This document shows positions 26,029 through 35,910 of a stretch of 50,954 bases of DNA, piece after piece. Source of the DNA: Planctomycetia bacterium (GTDB lineage Bacteria > Planctomycetota > Planctomycetia > Gemmatales > Gemmataceae); NCBI GenBank assembly GCA_005786805.1, contig SYCV01000174.1, positions 1 to 50,954 on the forward strand, written 5' to 3'. The notes under the pieces were generated by a model. The model was not told where the DNA came from, did no database searches, and saw only the letters and a program-made list of their open reading frames with translations. The first letter of the stretch is position 1, and each line of letters starts with the position of its first letter. The position numbers were made by a program, and so were the translations under genes.

Positions 26029-28536
26029 ATGCCTTCCGCCCAGAAGGCCGAAAACAACGATGTTTCACCGGCTTGGTATTTGACACTCTGGAAAATCCCC
26101 TCGGTGCCAGCCTCGATGGCAATCACCCTGGGTTTTCTGCTTGATATACATTATCAACCACCTTTTTTATTCTTGCTGGCTTTTGCAATTGGATTATTCC
26201 TTGCTTGGATGGTTTGCCTATCCGGGAAAAAACCACATCTTGGCCTGATGTACCTTCTCATGCTCATCGCATGCCTCGGGGCATTCAGGCATTTTGTATC
26301 GGCCCGCATGATCACCCCGGATGATCTAAGACTTTTCCTTGGAGATTCTGCGACATTATGCAAATTCAAAGGCTATCTCCAGGAAGAACCCAGACTTTGG
26401 GCCGGGGAAAAAAACAACCCACTCCGAACTATTCCTTCTTCACCAAGAAGCTCCGCCATACTGCTATCACATGAAATGCAACTTGGCGGGAACTGGAGAA
26501 CCATCAAGGGTAATTTAAGGTTGGTAAGCAATGACTCACTCGCGGATTTTCATATTGGCGATATTGTGGAGATTACTGGAAGGGCCCGTCTTATCCCATT
26601 TCCATCCAACCCGGGCGAATGGGATTTTCGAGGTTTCCTTAACCAGCAGGGCATCCTGGGCGAAATAAGAATCAGTGATTCCTCCGCAATCCAATTGATT
26701 TCTGAAGGGTCATGGTTCAATTTTTCCTCACTGCTTTGCTCAATACGGGAAAAGGCATCCAGACTTCTTGTTGATAATCTGCCAATACCTGAGGGACCAC
26801 TCGCGGAAGCATTGCTTTTGGGTGATAGCCCCATGCTACACAATACCGAATGGGACAAATTCAAGAACACCGGTGTGCTTCATGTGCTTGCCATCAGCGG
26901 ACAGCACCTTGCAATACTCGGAGGAACCTTGGCCTGGCTGCTTCGGGCATTGAGATTCAAGTCGTCATCAATCGCATTCATTGTGACTCTTTTTCTTTTG
27001 GTTTACGCTCTTCTGACTGGTGGTAGGCCATCAGCGATGCGCGCAGTTATCATGGTGGCGTGCCTGAGCCTCGGGGTGATATTACGAAGGCCCACTCCCG
27101 CGATTCACACGCTTGCGGCGTCATGGATCATTTTGGCATTCACCCAACCCTGGGACCTCTTCAGCCCGGGATGTGTTCTTTCATTTATTGCAACAGGCTG
27201 CCTCATCTGGGTTGTTCCAAGATTTTTACAATCACAGGAAAACCCGCTTGAGAAATTAACCCATGATTCAAAACCACTTTGGCAAAGGATGTTGAATGAC
27301 ATCACCAAAGCAACCCGCCAACTGTTTTTTGTTTCCGCTATCGTCTGGGTTTTTGTAACCCCACTTGCAACCGAGTTCACCCATGTGGTTTCACCAATTG
27401 CACTTTTGATAGGGCCGCCCCTCATACTCCTCACCACAATTGCACTTTTGGCGGGCTTTATTGGTATTTTACTTGGTGGCCTACTGGGCCCGATTGCAGT
27501 GGTTGCATCATGGATAATTTTTCCATGCCTATGGTTGTGCGGCAAATTGGTCGATTGGGCCCTACTTGTGCCCATGGGTTATTTTTACCTTCCCGACCTT
27601 CCCAACTGGCTTGTTCCACTTGGATACGCTGGTGTTTTCATATGGCTGAATTGGCCTGCAATCGCCCCAAAACTTGTTTGGTTCGGAATATCCTTGGCTT
27701 GGATTTTTCTTTTCCTTTTTCCCATCAGGATACCACCCAGGGATTTATGTGTGACATTTCTGGCAGTGGGCCATGGCACTTGCGTTGTTTTGGAAATACC
27801 GGATGGCCGAGTGTTGGTTTATGACGCGGGTTCAATTTCGGGCCCGGAAGTTTCAAGAAGAAAAATCGCACCCTTCCTTTGGTCAAAAAAAATAACCACC
27901 ATCGACAAGCTTTTAGTCTCCCATGCGGACCTGGATCACTTTAATGGTCTTCCTTTTCTGATGCAAAATTTCAAAGTCCGTTCCGTGGGAACCACGCCGA
28001 GTTTCGCACTTAAGCCCACACCGGGAGTGGAGTTGGTCAACAAACTTCTTGGTGATTCCAGGTCCAAAATTGAAATAATAACCAAGGATAACACTTGGAA
28101 TTGGGGGGGAGTTGAATTCAATGTGCTTCATCCGCCCGAAAGTGGTCCAGCGGGCAATGAAAATACCAGAAGCCTGGTGATCGAGATTGATTACAAGGGA
28201 TTTAAAATGCTACTTACAGGTGACCTTCAAAGCCCGGGAATTGAAATGGTGCAAAAACTTCCTCCGAAGGCGGTTGATATCCTGATGGCACCGCACCATG
28301 GTAGTAAAAATTCCCTCCCTTCCGATTTCCTGAACTGGTGCAAGCCCGCCACCTTGGTGATAGGCACGCAGGGAGATATCTACCCATCCATGCCTTTACC
28401 CCCGGATTCACTTTCAAGATGGTTGTCCACCAGGGACGAAGGGGCAATAACCCTGCGTTTTCACAAGAATGGAATTGGAATAGAAACATTCATCAACTTG
28501 AAAAAAGATTCACTCCCTGCTCGAAGATTCTATTGA
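26029..28536 (+). CDS. comEC: ComEC/Rec2 family DNA internalization protein
   Basis: This 835-residue membrane protein has the full ComEC layout. Transmembrane segments and a DUF4131-like N-terminal region come first (LFLLAFAIGLFLAWMV, DIVEITGRARLI). The Competence domain follows (HVLAISGQHLAILGG, LLTGGRPSAMRAVIM, hydrophobic helices to about residue 570). The C-terminal metallo-beta-lactamase domain has VLVYDAGS, SHADLDHFNG (HxDxDH) and MAPHHGSKNS. ComEC forms the inner-membrane channel for single-stranded DNA in transformation. GGAG precedes the ATG. No other competence gene is in the window. It converges with the universal stress protein gene, 6 nt apart. Confidence 0.93.
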   Translation: MPSAQKAENNDVSPAWYLTLWKIPSVPASMAITLGFLLDIHYQPPFLFLLAFAIGLFLAWMVCLSGKKPHLGLMYLLMLIACLGAFRHFVSARMITPDDLRLFLGDSATLCKFKGYLQEEPRLWAGEKNNPLRTIPSSPRSSAILLSHEMQLGGNWRTIKGNLRLVSNDSLADFHIGDIVEITGRARLIPFPSNPGEWDFRGFLNQQGILGEIRISDSSAIQLISEGSWFNFSSLLCSIREKASRLLVDNLPIPEGPLAEALLLGDSPMLHNTEWDKFKNTGVLHVLAISGQHLAILGGTLAWLLRALRFKSSSIAFIVTLFLLVYALLTGGRPSAMRAVIMVACLSLGVILRRPTPAIHTLAASWIILAFTQPWDLFSPGCVLSFIATGCLIWVVPRFLQSQENPLEKLTHDSKPLWQRMLNDITKATRQLFFVSAIVWVFVTPLATEFTHVVSPIALLIGPPLILLTTIALLAGFIGILLGGLLGPIAVVASWIIFPCLWLCGKLVDWALLVPMGYFYLPDLPNWLVPLGYAGVFIWLNWPAIAPKLVWFGISLAWIFLFLFPIRIPPRDLCVTFLAVGHGTCVVLEIPDGRVLVYDAGSISGPEVSRRKIAPFLWSKKITTIDKLLVSHADLDHFNGLPFLMQNFKVRSVGTTPSFALKPTPGVELVNKLLGDSRSKIEIITKDNTWNWGGVEFNVLHPPESGPAGNENTRSLVIEIDYKGFKMLLTGDLQSPGIEMVQKLPPKAVDILMAPHHGSKNSLPSDFLNWCKPATLVIGTQGDIYPSMPLPPDSLSRWLSTRDEGAITLRFHKNGIGIETFINLKKDSLPARRFY

Positions 28537-28542
28537 TTCTTC

Positions 28543-29013
28543 TCAGGACTCCACAAATTCATGCTCCGGACTTCGCAGGGAAAGCACTGGGCAGGGGGAT
28601 TGTCTCACCAAAGTCTCAGCAAGGCTGCCCAGGAACAAATGCGCAAGCCCGGTATGGCCATGGGTGCCAAGGATGATCAGGTCGATATTTTCTTCCTTCG
28701 CAAGCAAAATGATCTCATCAAGGGGATTACCTTGAAGACAATGGGTTACGAATTCAACCCCTTGGTTCTTATAGGGTTTCAAAAATTCTTCCATCGACTT
28801 GGATGCGGACTGGAGCATCGGTTCAATATTGGAAAGCGCTGCGGCAGGATTGATAAATCCCAACTCGGGAAGAAAGATTGCAACATCCTGGACAGCGTGC
28901 AACACATGAAGTTTCGCCCCGAACTTCAAGGCGAATTCGACCCCGTAACGGATCGCACTCTGCGATTGCTTGCTGAAATCAGTCGGAACAAGTATGGACT
29001 TAAGCGAAATCAT
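28543..29013 (-). CDS. universal stress protein
   Basis: The 156-residue single UspA domain contains ILVPTDFSKQSQSAIRYG at the start and the nucleotide-binding pattern GTHGHTGLAHLFLGSLAETL (G-x2-G-x9-G-S/T) near the end, suggesting an ATP-binding type. ATG 29013 has GGGAG upstream; TTG 29028 is the alternative. It is the last gene of the lysS-lolCE-lolD-aminotransferase run, 58 nt after the aminotransferase stop. Confidence 0.92.
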   Translation of the reverse strand: MISLKSILVPTDFSKQSQSAIRYGVEFALKFGAKLHVLHAVQDVAIFLPELGFINPAAALSNIEPMLQSASKSMEEFLKPYKNQGVEFVTHCLQGNPLDEIILLAKEENIDLIILGTHGHTGLAHLFLGSLAETLVRQSPCPVLSLRSPEHEFVES

Positions 29014-29071
29014 GGTTCCATCTCCCAATTTAATCAGGAATCAATGGCACCATCCCTGGTCCCTTAATGAA

Positions 29072-29926
29072 TTATATACCGACAAATTTGCGAAATCGCG
29101 CCCGAAGCAATTTTGTAACTTCACCGGGCACCCCGGTTCCGATCATCCTGCCATCACATTTCACAACAGAAATGACCTCGGCGGCGGTCCCGGTGAGAAA
29201 GCATTCGTCCGCGGTGAACACATCATGACGGGTTATCACCACCTCCTGCACTGTGATTTTTTCCGCTTTTGCGAGATCCATGACCGTATTGCGGGTGATA
29301 CCTTCAAGAATGCCGCACTGCGGGGCTGGGGTTTTCAGCACCCCATTCTTGACCAGAAAAATATTATCCGCGGTGCATTCCGCGACTTCACCCAGGTGGT
29401 TCAGCATGATAGCCTCAGGTACACCCGCCCTGTTCGCCTCAAGCTTTGCAAGGATGTTATTAAGGTAATTAAGGGATTTTATCCTGGGGTTCAAAGCGTT
29501 TGGAATATTGCGAATCGTGGCAGCGGTTATGATTTCCATACCTTTTTCATACATTTCCTCGGGATAGATGGATATGTCATCCACGATGATGATGATTTGT
29601 GGATTTGTGGTTTTTCTGGGGTCTAATCCGAGGTTGCCAACCCCCCTGGAAACCACCAACCTGATGTAACCATCTTTTTTGCCATTGGCACGAACCGTAT
29701 CCTCAACCGCCTTGCACATCTCCGCGATGGTGAGGGGAATGTTCAAGTCAATATGCCTGGCGCTTTCATAAAGCCTCACGATGTGCTCATGCAATTTAAA
29801 CACCGCGGAGTTGTAAATTCGAATGCCCTCGAAAATACCATCCCCATAAAGAAAGCCGTGATCGTAAACTGAAATGACCGCGTCAGCTTTTTCGACAAGT
29901 TTGCCATTCATGTAAATCTTGGACAT
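29072..29926 (-). CDS. ilvE: class IV aminotransferase, probable branched-chain aminotransferase
   Basis: This 284-residue PLP enzyme of fold type IV shows SVYDHGFLYGDGIFEGIR, the catalytic lysine in PRIKSLNYLNNILA, EAIMLNHLGEVAECTADNIF, and GILEGITRNTVMDLA. The length and the motif set fit branched-chain-amino-acid aminotransferases but also D-amino-acid aminotransferases, so the symbol is tentative. It would transfer the amino group of glutamate to branched-chain 2-oxo acids made via IlvC. It starts 29 nt after the LolD-like gene. Confidence 0.8.
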   Translation of the reverse strand: MSKIYMNGKLVEKADAVISVYDHGFLYGDGIFEGIRIYNSAVFKLHEHIVRLYESARHIDLNIPLTIAEMCKAVEDTVRANGKKDGYIRLVVSRGVGNLGLDPRKTTNPQIIIIVDDISIYPEEMYEKGMEIITAATIRNIPNALNPRIKSLNYLNNILAKLEANRAGVPEAIMLNHLGEVAECTADNIFLVKNGVLKTPAPQCGILEGITRNTVMDLAKAEKITVQEVVITRHDVFTADECFLTGTAAEVISVVKCDGRMIGTGVPGEVTKLLRARFRKFVGI

Positions 29927-29955
29927 TGTGAGACTCCGAGGGTGCCGATGGATGC

Positions 29956-30762
29956 TTATAAGCCAGCTTGGCGCCTGGTATCATCCGGTGGATTTTGGAC
30001 ACCGGGGTTGTTCTCAATACCATCAGGCCTGACCAAGCCAAAAATCTCAGGTTGTTGCTCCGCGGGCGCTTCCACATGCCCTGCAACGAGCTTAATAATT
30101 CTATGGGTTCCCCGGGCAATCTCAAGATTATGTGTGACCATGATGATGGTGACATTGTCAATTTCATTCAATTCCCGCAGAAGTTCGACAATTTCACGCC
30201 CGGTATCCTCATCAAGGTTTCCGGTGGGTTCATCCGCGAAAAGAAGGGCCGGATTACCAATGAGCGCCCTTGCGATCGCGGTCCGCTGCATTTCTCCACC
30301 AGAAAGCTCCTTGGGCAGATGATTCATGCGATGGCCCAAGCCTACCTTTTCCATCAGGGTGACCGCCCGTTTTCTCGCCTTGCTTCCATTACCAAGCCAT
30401 GAGAAAGCCGAACTGCGAATCATGAGGGGAATCATGACATTTTCAAGGGCGCTGAGTTCAGGAAGCAAATGATAAAACTGGAAGATGAAACCGAAGTCAT
30501 GGTTTCGAAGATAGTCTCTTTTTTCAGCAGACAAATTATCGATTCTTCTGCCTCGGTAATGAATCTCCCCGACATCCGGCTTGTCCAGCGAACCAAGAAG
30601 ATGCATCAAGGTGCTTTTGCCGGAACCGGATGCCCCAACGACGCTCAGGAATTCCCCCTCGGCAACCTCCATATCGACACCCTTCAGGACGGGCGTGCTT
30701 ATCGCGTTCTTTCGATAAGTCTTTTGCAGGTTGCTGGCAAACATGAATCTGTTTTCGTCCAT
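29956..30762 (-). CDS. LolD-like ABC transporter ATP-binding protein
   Basis: This 268-residue ATPase has Walker A GASGSGKST, a Q-loop (FIFQFYHLLPELS), signature LSGGEMQRTAIARAL, Walker B ALLFADEPTGNLD and the switch His (MVTHN). It belongs to the LolD/MacB/FtsE group. It is encoded 20 nt after a LolC/E-type permease, so the pair probably forms a lipoprotein-release or related extrusion complex in the inner membrane. The C-terminal ~35 residues are Pro/Gln-rich and extend past the core ATPase fold. Confidence 0.88.
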   Translation of the reverse strand: MDENRFMFASNLQKTYRKNAISTPVLKGVDMEVAEGEFLSVVGASGSGKSTLMHLLGSLDKPDVGEIHYRGRRIDNLSAEKRDYLRNHDFGFIFQFYHLLPELSALENVMIPLMIRSSAFSWLGNGSKARKRAVTLMEKVGLGHRMNHLPKELSGGEMQRTAIARALIGNPALLFADEPTGNLDEDTGREIVELLRELNEIDNVTIIMVTHNLEIARGTHRIIKLVAGHVEAPAEQQPEIFGLVRPDGIENNPGVQNPPDDTRRQAGL

Positions 30763-30782
30763 TTTTCCATCCTTCGGGAAAT

Positions 30783-32195
30783 TTATTCATACCTTAGGGC
30801 ACGCACCGGGTGGAGCATTGAAGCCCGCAATGCCGGGAGTATGCTGAAAAGAACCGCGATACCAACCGACCCAAGGTTCACGACAAGGACACTGAACAAA
30901 TTGATGTCCGTGGGAATCTTGTCGAAGTAATAAACATCCCTTGGAAAGATATCCTGCCCGGTGACACTGGCGATGAATTTCTCGATGTCATTGATGTGAA
31001 CGGTAATTTCCAACCCGATCATGGTTCCCAAACCTGCACCGACCAATCCAAGCAAAAGGCCATACCCTATGAAAATAGTGAGTATGCCGCCATTCGAGGC
31101 GCCAAGCGCCTTCAAGATCCCGATATCCCTGGTTTTTTCAACCACGATCATCGAAAAAATCGCCAGTATCCCAAACCCCGCAACTGCGATGATCAAAAAT
31201 AAAAGGATGTTTAAAATGCCTTTTTCCACCCGGATCGCAGCGAGAACCGCCCCCTGCTTCTGCTCCCAGGTCTGCACTTCCAATGGAGCGTTGGCAAACA
31301 ACTCCTTCAACCGTGCCACAACCTTGGGGGCTTTGTCGTAGTCCTTCAACTTGATTTGAATGCTCGTGACACGGTCTTCCATCGTGCGCAACTTCTGCAG
31401 GTGATCAATGGGCATGAACACATAATTGGAATCATACTCGCTCATCTCGGATTTGAAATAATCCGCGACGACAAATCTATCAAATACAGGCGACAACTTG
31501 GCCCCGCTCACCGTGGTGATTACCACCTCGTCACCGGGTTCCAAAGTCCGGACATCCTTGTTGGGAAGATCAGCGGGCGCATTCCGGTCACGATAATGGG
31601 CGATGGCATATCCCACGATAACACCCTGTGGCTCATGGGGCTTGCTGGGTGGGGGATCGGGTGGGGGTGGCTCATTCAGGTTGGGGGCCTCCCTTGGACC
31701 GGGGAAATCAACGCCCCTTGAGGCGCGCCTTATCACATACCTCTCCCTCGCACTTTCATCAAGGTTGAAGCTTGGCTTGTCGTGATTCCTGGGATTGACG
31801 AGGTGCTCCGCAAAACCACCCACCGCTTTACGACTTTCAGGTTCAATCCCTATGATCCTGACAGGCCGGGTGAAAGGCACTTCCCGGAAAGTGAACTGCA
31901 GCATTGCGAATATTTCAAGCGTCGCGGTCATCGCCTCGACTTCATTGCTTAGTAATGGATCATTCCTGATCAAAGCCATCTTGCTGGGCGCATCCGTGAA
32001 GCCATCATAATCATAGGATTCCAGCACTACATCTGAGAGCAGGCCATGCAATCTTTCCTTCAGCTTGGTGCTGAATCCACCCATCACACTGTTCACAACG
32101 ATAAGCGTCGCAACCCCAAGCATCACGCTGACTATGCAAACCATCGCGAGGTAACGGGTTCTCAAATATTTCCAGCAGAGAAGAAGCTTGTACAA
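30783..32195 (-). CDS. LolC/LolE-type ABC transporter permease (FtsX-like)
   Basis: The permease has 470 residues from the TTG at 32195, chosen because GAGG lies 6 nt before it and MYKLLLCWKYLRTRY is the usual N-terminus of this family. One N-terminal transmembrane helix, a large periplasmic (MacB-like) domain and three C-terminal helices form the FtsX/LolC topology (LLFLIIAVAGFGILAIFS, IGYGLLLGLVGAGLGTMIG). It partners the LolD-like ATPase downstream. An unusual proline tract (EPPPPDPPPSKP, near residue 176) lies in the periplasmic domain. A G-rich plus-strand run matches it. Confidence 0.87.
   Translation of the reverse strand: MYKLLLCWKYLRTRYLAMVCIVSVMLGVATLIVVNSVMGGFSTKLKERLHGLLSDVVLESYDYDGFTDAPSKMALIRNDPLLSNEVEAMTATLEIFAMLQFTFREVPFTRPVRIIGIEPESRKAVGGFAEHLVNPRNHDKPSFNLDESARERYVIRRASRGVDFPGPREAPNLNEPPPPDPPPSKPHEPQGVIVGYAIAHYRDRNAPADLPNKDVRTLEPGDEVVITTVSGAKLSPVFDRFVVADYFKSEMSEYDSNYVFMPIDHLQKLRTMEDRVTSIQIKLKDYDKAPKVVARLKELFANAPLEVQTWEQKQGAVLAAIRVEKGILNILLFLIIAVAGFGILAIFSMIVVEKTRDIGILKALGASNGGILTIFIGYGLLLGLVGAGLGTMIGLEITVHINDIEKFIASVTGQDIFPRDVYYFDKIPTDINLFSVLVVNLGSVGIAVLFSILPALRASMLHPVRALRYE
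31647..31667 (+). other. candidate G-quadruplex motif inside the permease gene
   Basis: On the plus strand four G-runs lie within 21 nt: GGG (31647-31649), GGGGG (31651-31655), GGG (31659-31661), GGGGG (31663-31667), with loops of 1, 3 and 1 nt. This is the template strand of the permease gene and encodes its proline tract. It may be only a by-product of proline codons (CCC/CCA). Confidence 0.45.
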
Positions 32196-32253
32196 ATCCC
32201 ACCTCAATCCTTGAGAAACAAACCTTTGAGAATGTATGACTTAAAAACATCGG

Positions 32254-33711
32254 TTATTCCCGATGTTCTGGCCTCAACAGAGGAAACAAAATCACATCCC
32301 GAATGGTAGGGGTATTGGTCAACAGCATGACCAGACGATCGATACCAATGCCCAGCCCGCCCGCGGGTGGCATTCCATACTTGAGAGCCTGCACAAAATC
32401 ATCATCCATCTTTGACATCGAATCCTCTTCCTTCAGTCCCGCAAGTTGCTGCCGGAAGGTCTCCTCCTGGGTCACAGGGTCGTTTAATTCGGTGTAGGCG
32501 TTGGCAAGCTCCATGCCGCATACATACAGCTCAAAGCGTTCTGCAATATCAGGGCGGCCGGTTTTTCGCTTGGTCAGCGGGCAGAGTGTCGCGGGATAAT
32601 CATACACAAAGATGGGCCCCATCAGGTTATGTTCAACCTTCATTTCAAATAATTCCTGGATGACCACATCCTTGTGCTTGCCCTTGGTGTTCAACCCTAA
32701 CGAGGTTGCTTTTTGCAAGACAGCCTCGGCGTCCTCCATGGGAACTCCTACATGCTCCTGGAATAATTCGGAGTAAGTTGCCCTGCGCCAGGGTGCCTTG
32801 TAATCAACTTCATGTGCCCCGAATGGCCTGACTGTTCCGTCGCCCAACGACTTGATACATGCGAGAATAAGCCCCTCGGTCAGGTCCATCATGGATTGGT
32901 AATCGCCATAGGCCTGATAAAGCTCCATCATGGTGAATTCAGGATTGTGCCTTGGGCTGATACCCTCGTTCCGAAATACCCTGCCGATTTCATAAACCTT
33001 CTCGATACCGCCAACCAACAGCCTTTTGAGATGCAATTCCAAGGCGATGCGGAGGTAAAGTTGGATATCAAGGGTGTTATGATGGGTGATGAAAGGCCTT
33101 GCCGCTGCCCCTCCCGCGATGTTGTGAAGTGTTGGTGTTTCCACTTCCCAAAAACCGATGTCATCGAGATACCTCCTGATGGTTCTCACCAGAAGAATTC
33201 GTTCCCTTGAGCGTTTCAAAGTTTCAGGGGTGTAGGTTAAATCCAGGTAACGATGCCTTAAACGAAACTCAATATCCTGCATTCCCTCCCACTTGTCCGG
33301 GTGGGGCAGAAGAGATTTTCCGAGGAATGTTATTTTGGTTGCGAAGACGGTGAGTTCTCCGGTCTTGGTTTTGCCAAAAGAGCCATCAATACCCAGAAGG
33401 TCACCGAGGTCGATATGCTTTGCGATATCCCAACCAAGCTCACCGACTTGTTTTTTGCCAATCATTACCTGGACCTGTCCGGTCCAGTCTCGAAGATCAA
33501 TGAAATAAACATTACCCATGCCCCTTCGTAGGACTATTCTTCCAGCGAGCCTGGTCTGCACAGGGTTTTCCGGGTCGACCGGTAATTCACGGACTTTGGC
33601 GATGGGAACATGATTATCAAACCGCTGCCCCCATGGATCAACTCCCAGGGCACCGAGGGCTTTTACTTTATCACTTCGCACACTTTCAAGACTTTCATTT
33701 GATTCTGTCAC
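32254..33711 (-). CDS. lysS: lysyl-tRNA synthetase, class II
   Basis: The enzyme has 485 residues. An OB-fold anticodon-binding domain (about 50-150, VQTRLAGRIVLRRGMG) is followed by class II motifs: motif 2 RVFRNEGISPRHNPEFTMME and motif 3 GLGIGIDRLVMLLTN, ending DVILFPLLRP. It charges tRNA-Lys. The start is GTG at 33711. It is the first gene of a same-strand run (LolC/E permease 58 nt downstream). Confidence 0.95.
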   Translation of the reverse strand: MTESNESLESVRSDKVKALGALGVDPWGQRFDNHVPIAKVRELPVDPENPVQTRLAGRIVLRRGMGNVYFIDLRDWTGQVQVMIGKKQVGELGWDIAKHIDLGDLLGIDGSFGKTKTGELTVFATKITFLGKSLLPHPDKWEGMQDIEFRLRHRYLDLTYTPETLKRSRERILLVRTIRRYLDDIGFWEVETPTLHNIAGGAAARPFITHHNTLDIQLYLRIALELHLKRLLVGGIEKVYEIGRVFRNEGISPRHNPEFTMMELYQAYGDYQSMMDLTEGLILACIKSLGDGTVRPFGAHEVDYKAPWRRATYSELFQEHVGVPMEDAEAVLQKATSLGLNTKGKHKDVVIQELFEMKVEHNLMGPIFVYDYPATLCPLTKRKTGRPDIAERFELYVCGMELANAYTELNDPVTQEETFRQQLAGLKEEDSMSKMDDDFVQALKYGMPPAGGLGIGIDRLVMLLTNTPTIRDVILFPLLRPEHRE

Positions 33712-34007
33712 AACAATTCATCCATTTCACACTGGGACTAAGGCAATAAATCATCTGCAAATCATTATATTGACGACCGGCTGGTGGGGTGGATCATGTC
33801 CCGCGTTGTCGCAACACCCGAGCAGGCCTGTACTTTGGACTCTTAAAGCATACCCAGAACCGATCCAACCGTACTAGATCGATCTTGGAGAAAAACACGA
33901 GTTTCAATTGCATATCTATCATCAACCAGCCAAAACACCCACTTGCTTCCTCATCGATATTGACTTATCCTGCTGTATCGCATGTTTTTATGAAAATGGA
34001 GGCCCCG
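33712..34007. other. divergent intergenic region of lysS and the creatininase-family gene
   Basis: This 296-nt stretch holds no supported gene. A TTGACT (33960-33965) could be a -35 for the plus-strand gene, but no convincing -10 follows at the right distance. Confidence 0.4.
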
Positions 34008-34766
34008 ATGAAACTTGAAGAATCCACCTGGGAAGATGTTCTAAAACTTGACAAAAACACACCTGTTGTAATTCCTGTGGCTGCTATCGAACAGCATGGC
34101 AGGCATTTGCCCGTTTCCGTGGATTCGATGCTTTGTGGTGAAGTGATCCGCAGGGTTTCTACGACACTTCATGGAAAAGTTTTATTTGCCCCTCTCACTT
34201 GGTTTGGTAATTCCCATCATCACATGGATTTCCCGGGTACACTCTCCGCTAACCCAAGACTTTATCTCGACTTGCTCAACAATCTTGCGGATAATTTCAT
34301 CGACCACGGTTTTAAAAGGATAGTATTCATCAACGGTCATGGTGGTAATATTTACCCGGGAAAACAAGCCACTTTTGAACTAAGGCAGAAATACCGTCAT
34401 CGTTCCGATCTTCTCCTGTTATTCAGCACCTACTGGGATTTAAGCCCCACGCCACAGGTTGAACTCAAGGATTTCGTGCAGAAGAAAATGGGCCACGCCT
34501 GCGAATGGGAGACCTCCATGATGATGAGGCTCGCACCCAATCTTGTGAAAGGCAATGTCAAGGAACTTAAAAAAGTGGAATTTGGATTCGCATTTGAACC
34601 AGCTTATCGCGGCTGGATCACCAAGGATCGGACAGAACCCGGACATATTGGCGACCCTAAGCACGCCTCTGCGGAAAAGGGAGAAGTCTTATTCTCAACT
34701 TTTGCCAAAGACGCTGTCGCTTTCCTGGAGAAAGTCATCGCATGGGATGGCAAATCCTGGTTTTAA
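34008..34766 (+). CDS. creatininase family protein
   Basis: The protein has 252 residues from ATG 34008, which has GGAGG five bases upstream (longer in-frame starts do not resemble the family). Metal-binding motifs are EQHGRHLPVSVDS, SHHHMDFPGTLS, NGHGGN and CEWETSMMM. The family covers creatinine amidohydrolase, MftE and FAPy deformylase; which of these applies cannot be read here. It is expected to be a cytoplasmic Zn/Mn amidohydrolase. The gene is monocistronic and converges with the alcohol dehydrogenase gene. Confidence 0.85.
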   Translation: MKLEESTWEDVLKLDKNTPVVIPVAAIEQHGRHLPVSVDSMLCGEVIRRVSTTLHGKVLFAPLTWFGNSHHHMDFPGTLSANPRLYLDLLNNLADNFIDHGFKRIVFINGHGGNIYPGKQATFELRQKYRHRSDLLLLFSTYWDLSPTPQVELKDFVQKKMGHACEWETSMMMRLAPNLVKGNVKELKKVEFGFAFEPAYRGWITKDRTEPGHIGDPKHASAEKGEVLFSTFAKDAVAFLEKVIAWDGKSWF

Positions 34767-34885
34767 CTGAATGCGAATTGTAAATATTCCTTTTGTTGAT
34801 ACGCAAAACAACAGATTGAATGTCGTTTATTGAAATAATCCGCGGCGAAGTTCCATATCTTTTGCGAGGCGGGAAATATTTGTTG

Positions 34886-35896
34886 TCAAGGAACAAGGAC
34901 TATCCTGGGTGAAAGATTTTTTCCCTGGGAAAGTTCTGTCAAAGCCATGTGAATATCTGAGAGAGGTTTTGCTTCAGACAATACCCTGGCTTTGCCAAGT
35001 TGATGATACAACATGACTTCCTTGAGGGTGGAGATCGGGCCGACATGAGAGCCCACAACACGAATACCACGGGTGACAAGCTCAAACCATGGCATTGCCA
35101 ATTCTTTATGCTTTCCCAGCCCCACAAGGGCGATAGTGCCACCATTTCTTATGGCCCGAATTGAATCCACTACCGCCTTTGGATCTGCGGTAAAGACTGC
35201 TGCAGCATCCACCGAGGGCTTGGTGCCAAGTGAGTTCCATTCTTCAGGTGAATAAGTTTCCGCGCCAAACTCCCTGGCCTGGCTGATTCGATGCCCGGAA
35301 CAATCTATTGCAATAATACGGCTGAAAAAATCCCTGGCATACTGGATCGCCAGATGGCCTACCCCGCCCACACCCAGGACCAAGAGTGTTTGATTTTCCT
35401 TGGATTGCAGTTGGCTGATGATTTCAAAAGCTGTGAGGCCCGCGCAAGCCAAGGGAGCGGCCTGCACAGGGTCTAAATTTTCCGGAACATGAATAATATG
35501 GCGAAAATCCGCTGTGGTATATTCCGCATGGGTGCCTGGAATTACATACCCTGTGTTAAATTGCCTTTCACAATAGTTCTCCCTGCCCGATGAACAAAAT
35601 GCACATGCCCTGCAGGTTCTTCCAACCCACGGGATCAAAACTTTTTGGTCACACTTGAACCCCGTCACCTTGGATCCCAATGCTTCTATGATTCCGACGC
35701 CTTCATGGCCGGGAATCAAGGGAAGGACAGGCTTCTTGTCCCAGGAGCCTTGGACTGCATGAAGATCGGTATGACAAATGCCTGAGGCTAGGATTCGAAC
35801 CAGAACCTGATTGGGCTTTGGTTCCGGGATGGGGAGATCTTCCAAATGGATGCCAAGGGAAAAATCTCTTAAAACCGCAGCCCGCATGGTACGCAT
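34886..35896 (-). CDS. zinc-dependent alcohol dehydrogenase
   Basis: This 336-residue medium-chain dehydrogenase has catalytic-zinc residues in SGICHTDLHAVQG and GHEGVGIIEALG. The structural-zinc cysteines are in CRACAFCSSGRENYC. The NAD motif is LVLGVGGVGHLAIQYA. It oxidises alcohols or reduces aldehydes; the substrate is unknown. Starts at 35896 and 35887 are both plausible, with GGGGCGGAAC upstream. It begins 14 nt after the agmatine deiminase stop, so it is likely cotranscribed and may handle an aldehyde or alcohol linked to polyamine metabolism (inference only). Confidence 0.9.
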   Translation of the reverse strand: MRTMRAAVLRDFSLGIHLEDLPIPEPKPNQVLVRILASGICHTDLHAVQGSWDKKPVLPLIPGHEGVGIIEALGSKVTGFKCDQKVLIPWVGRTCRACAFCSSGRENYCERQFNTGYVIPGTHAEYTTADFRHIIHVPENLDPVQAAPLACAGLTAFEIISQLQSKENQTLLVLGVGGVGHLAIQYARDFFSRIIAIDCSGHRISQAREFGAETYSPEEWNSLGTKPSVDAAAVFTADPKAVVDSIRAIRNGGTIALVGLGKHKELAMPWFELVTRGIRVVGSHVGPISTLKEVMLYHQLGKARVLSEAKPLSDIHMALTELSQGKNLSPRIVLVP

Positions 35897-35910
35897 GAGT
35901 TGTTCCGCCC

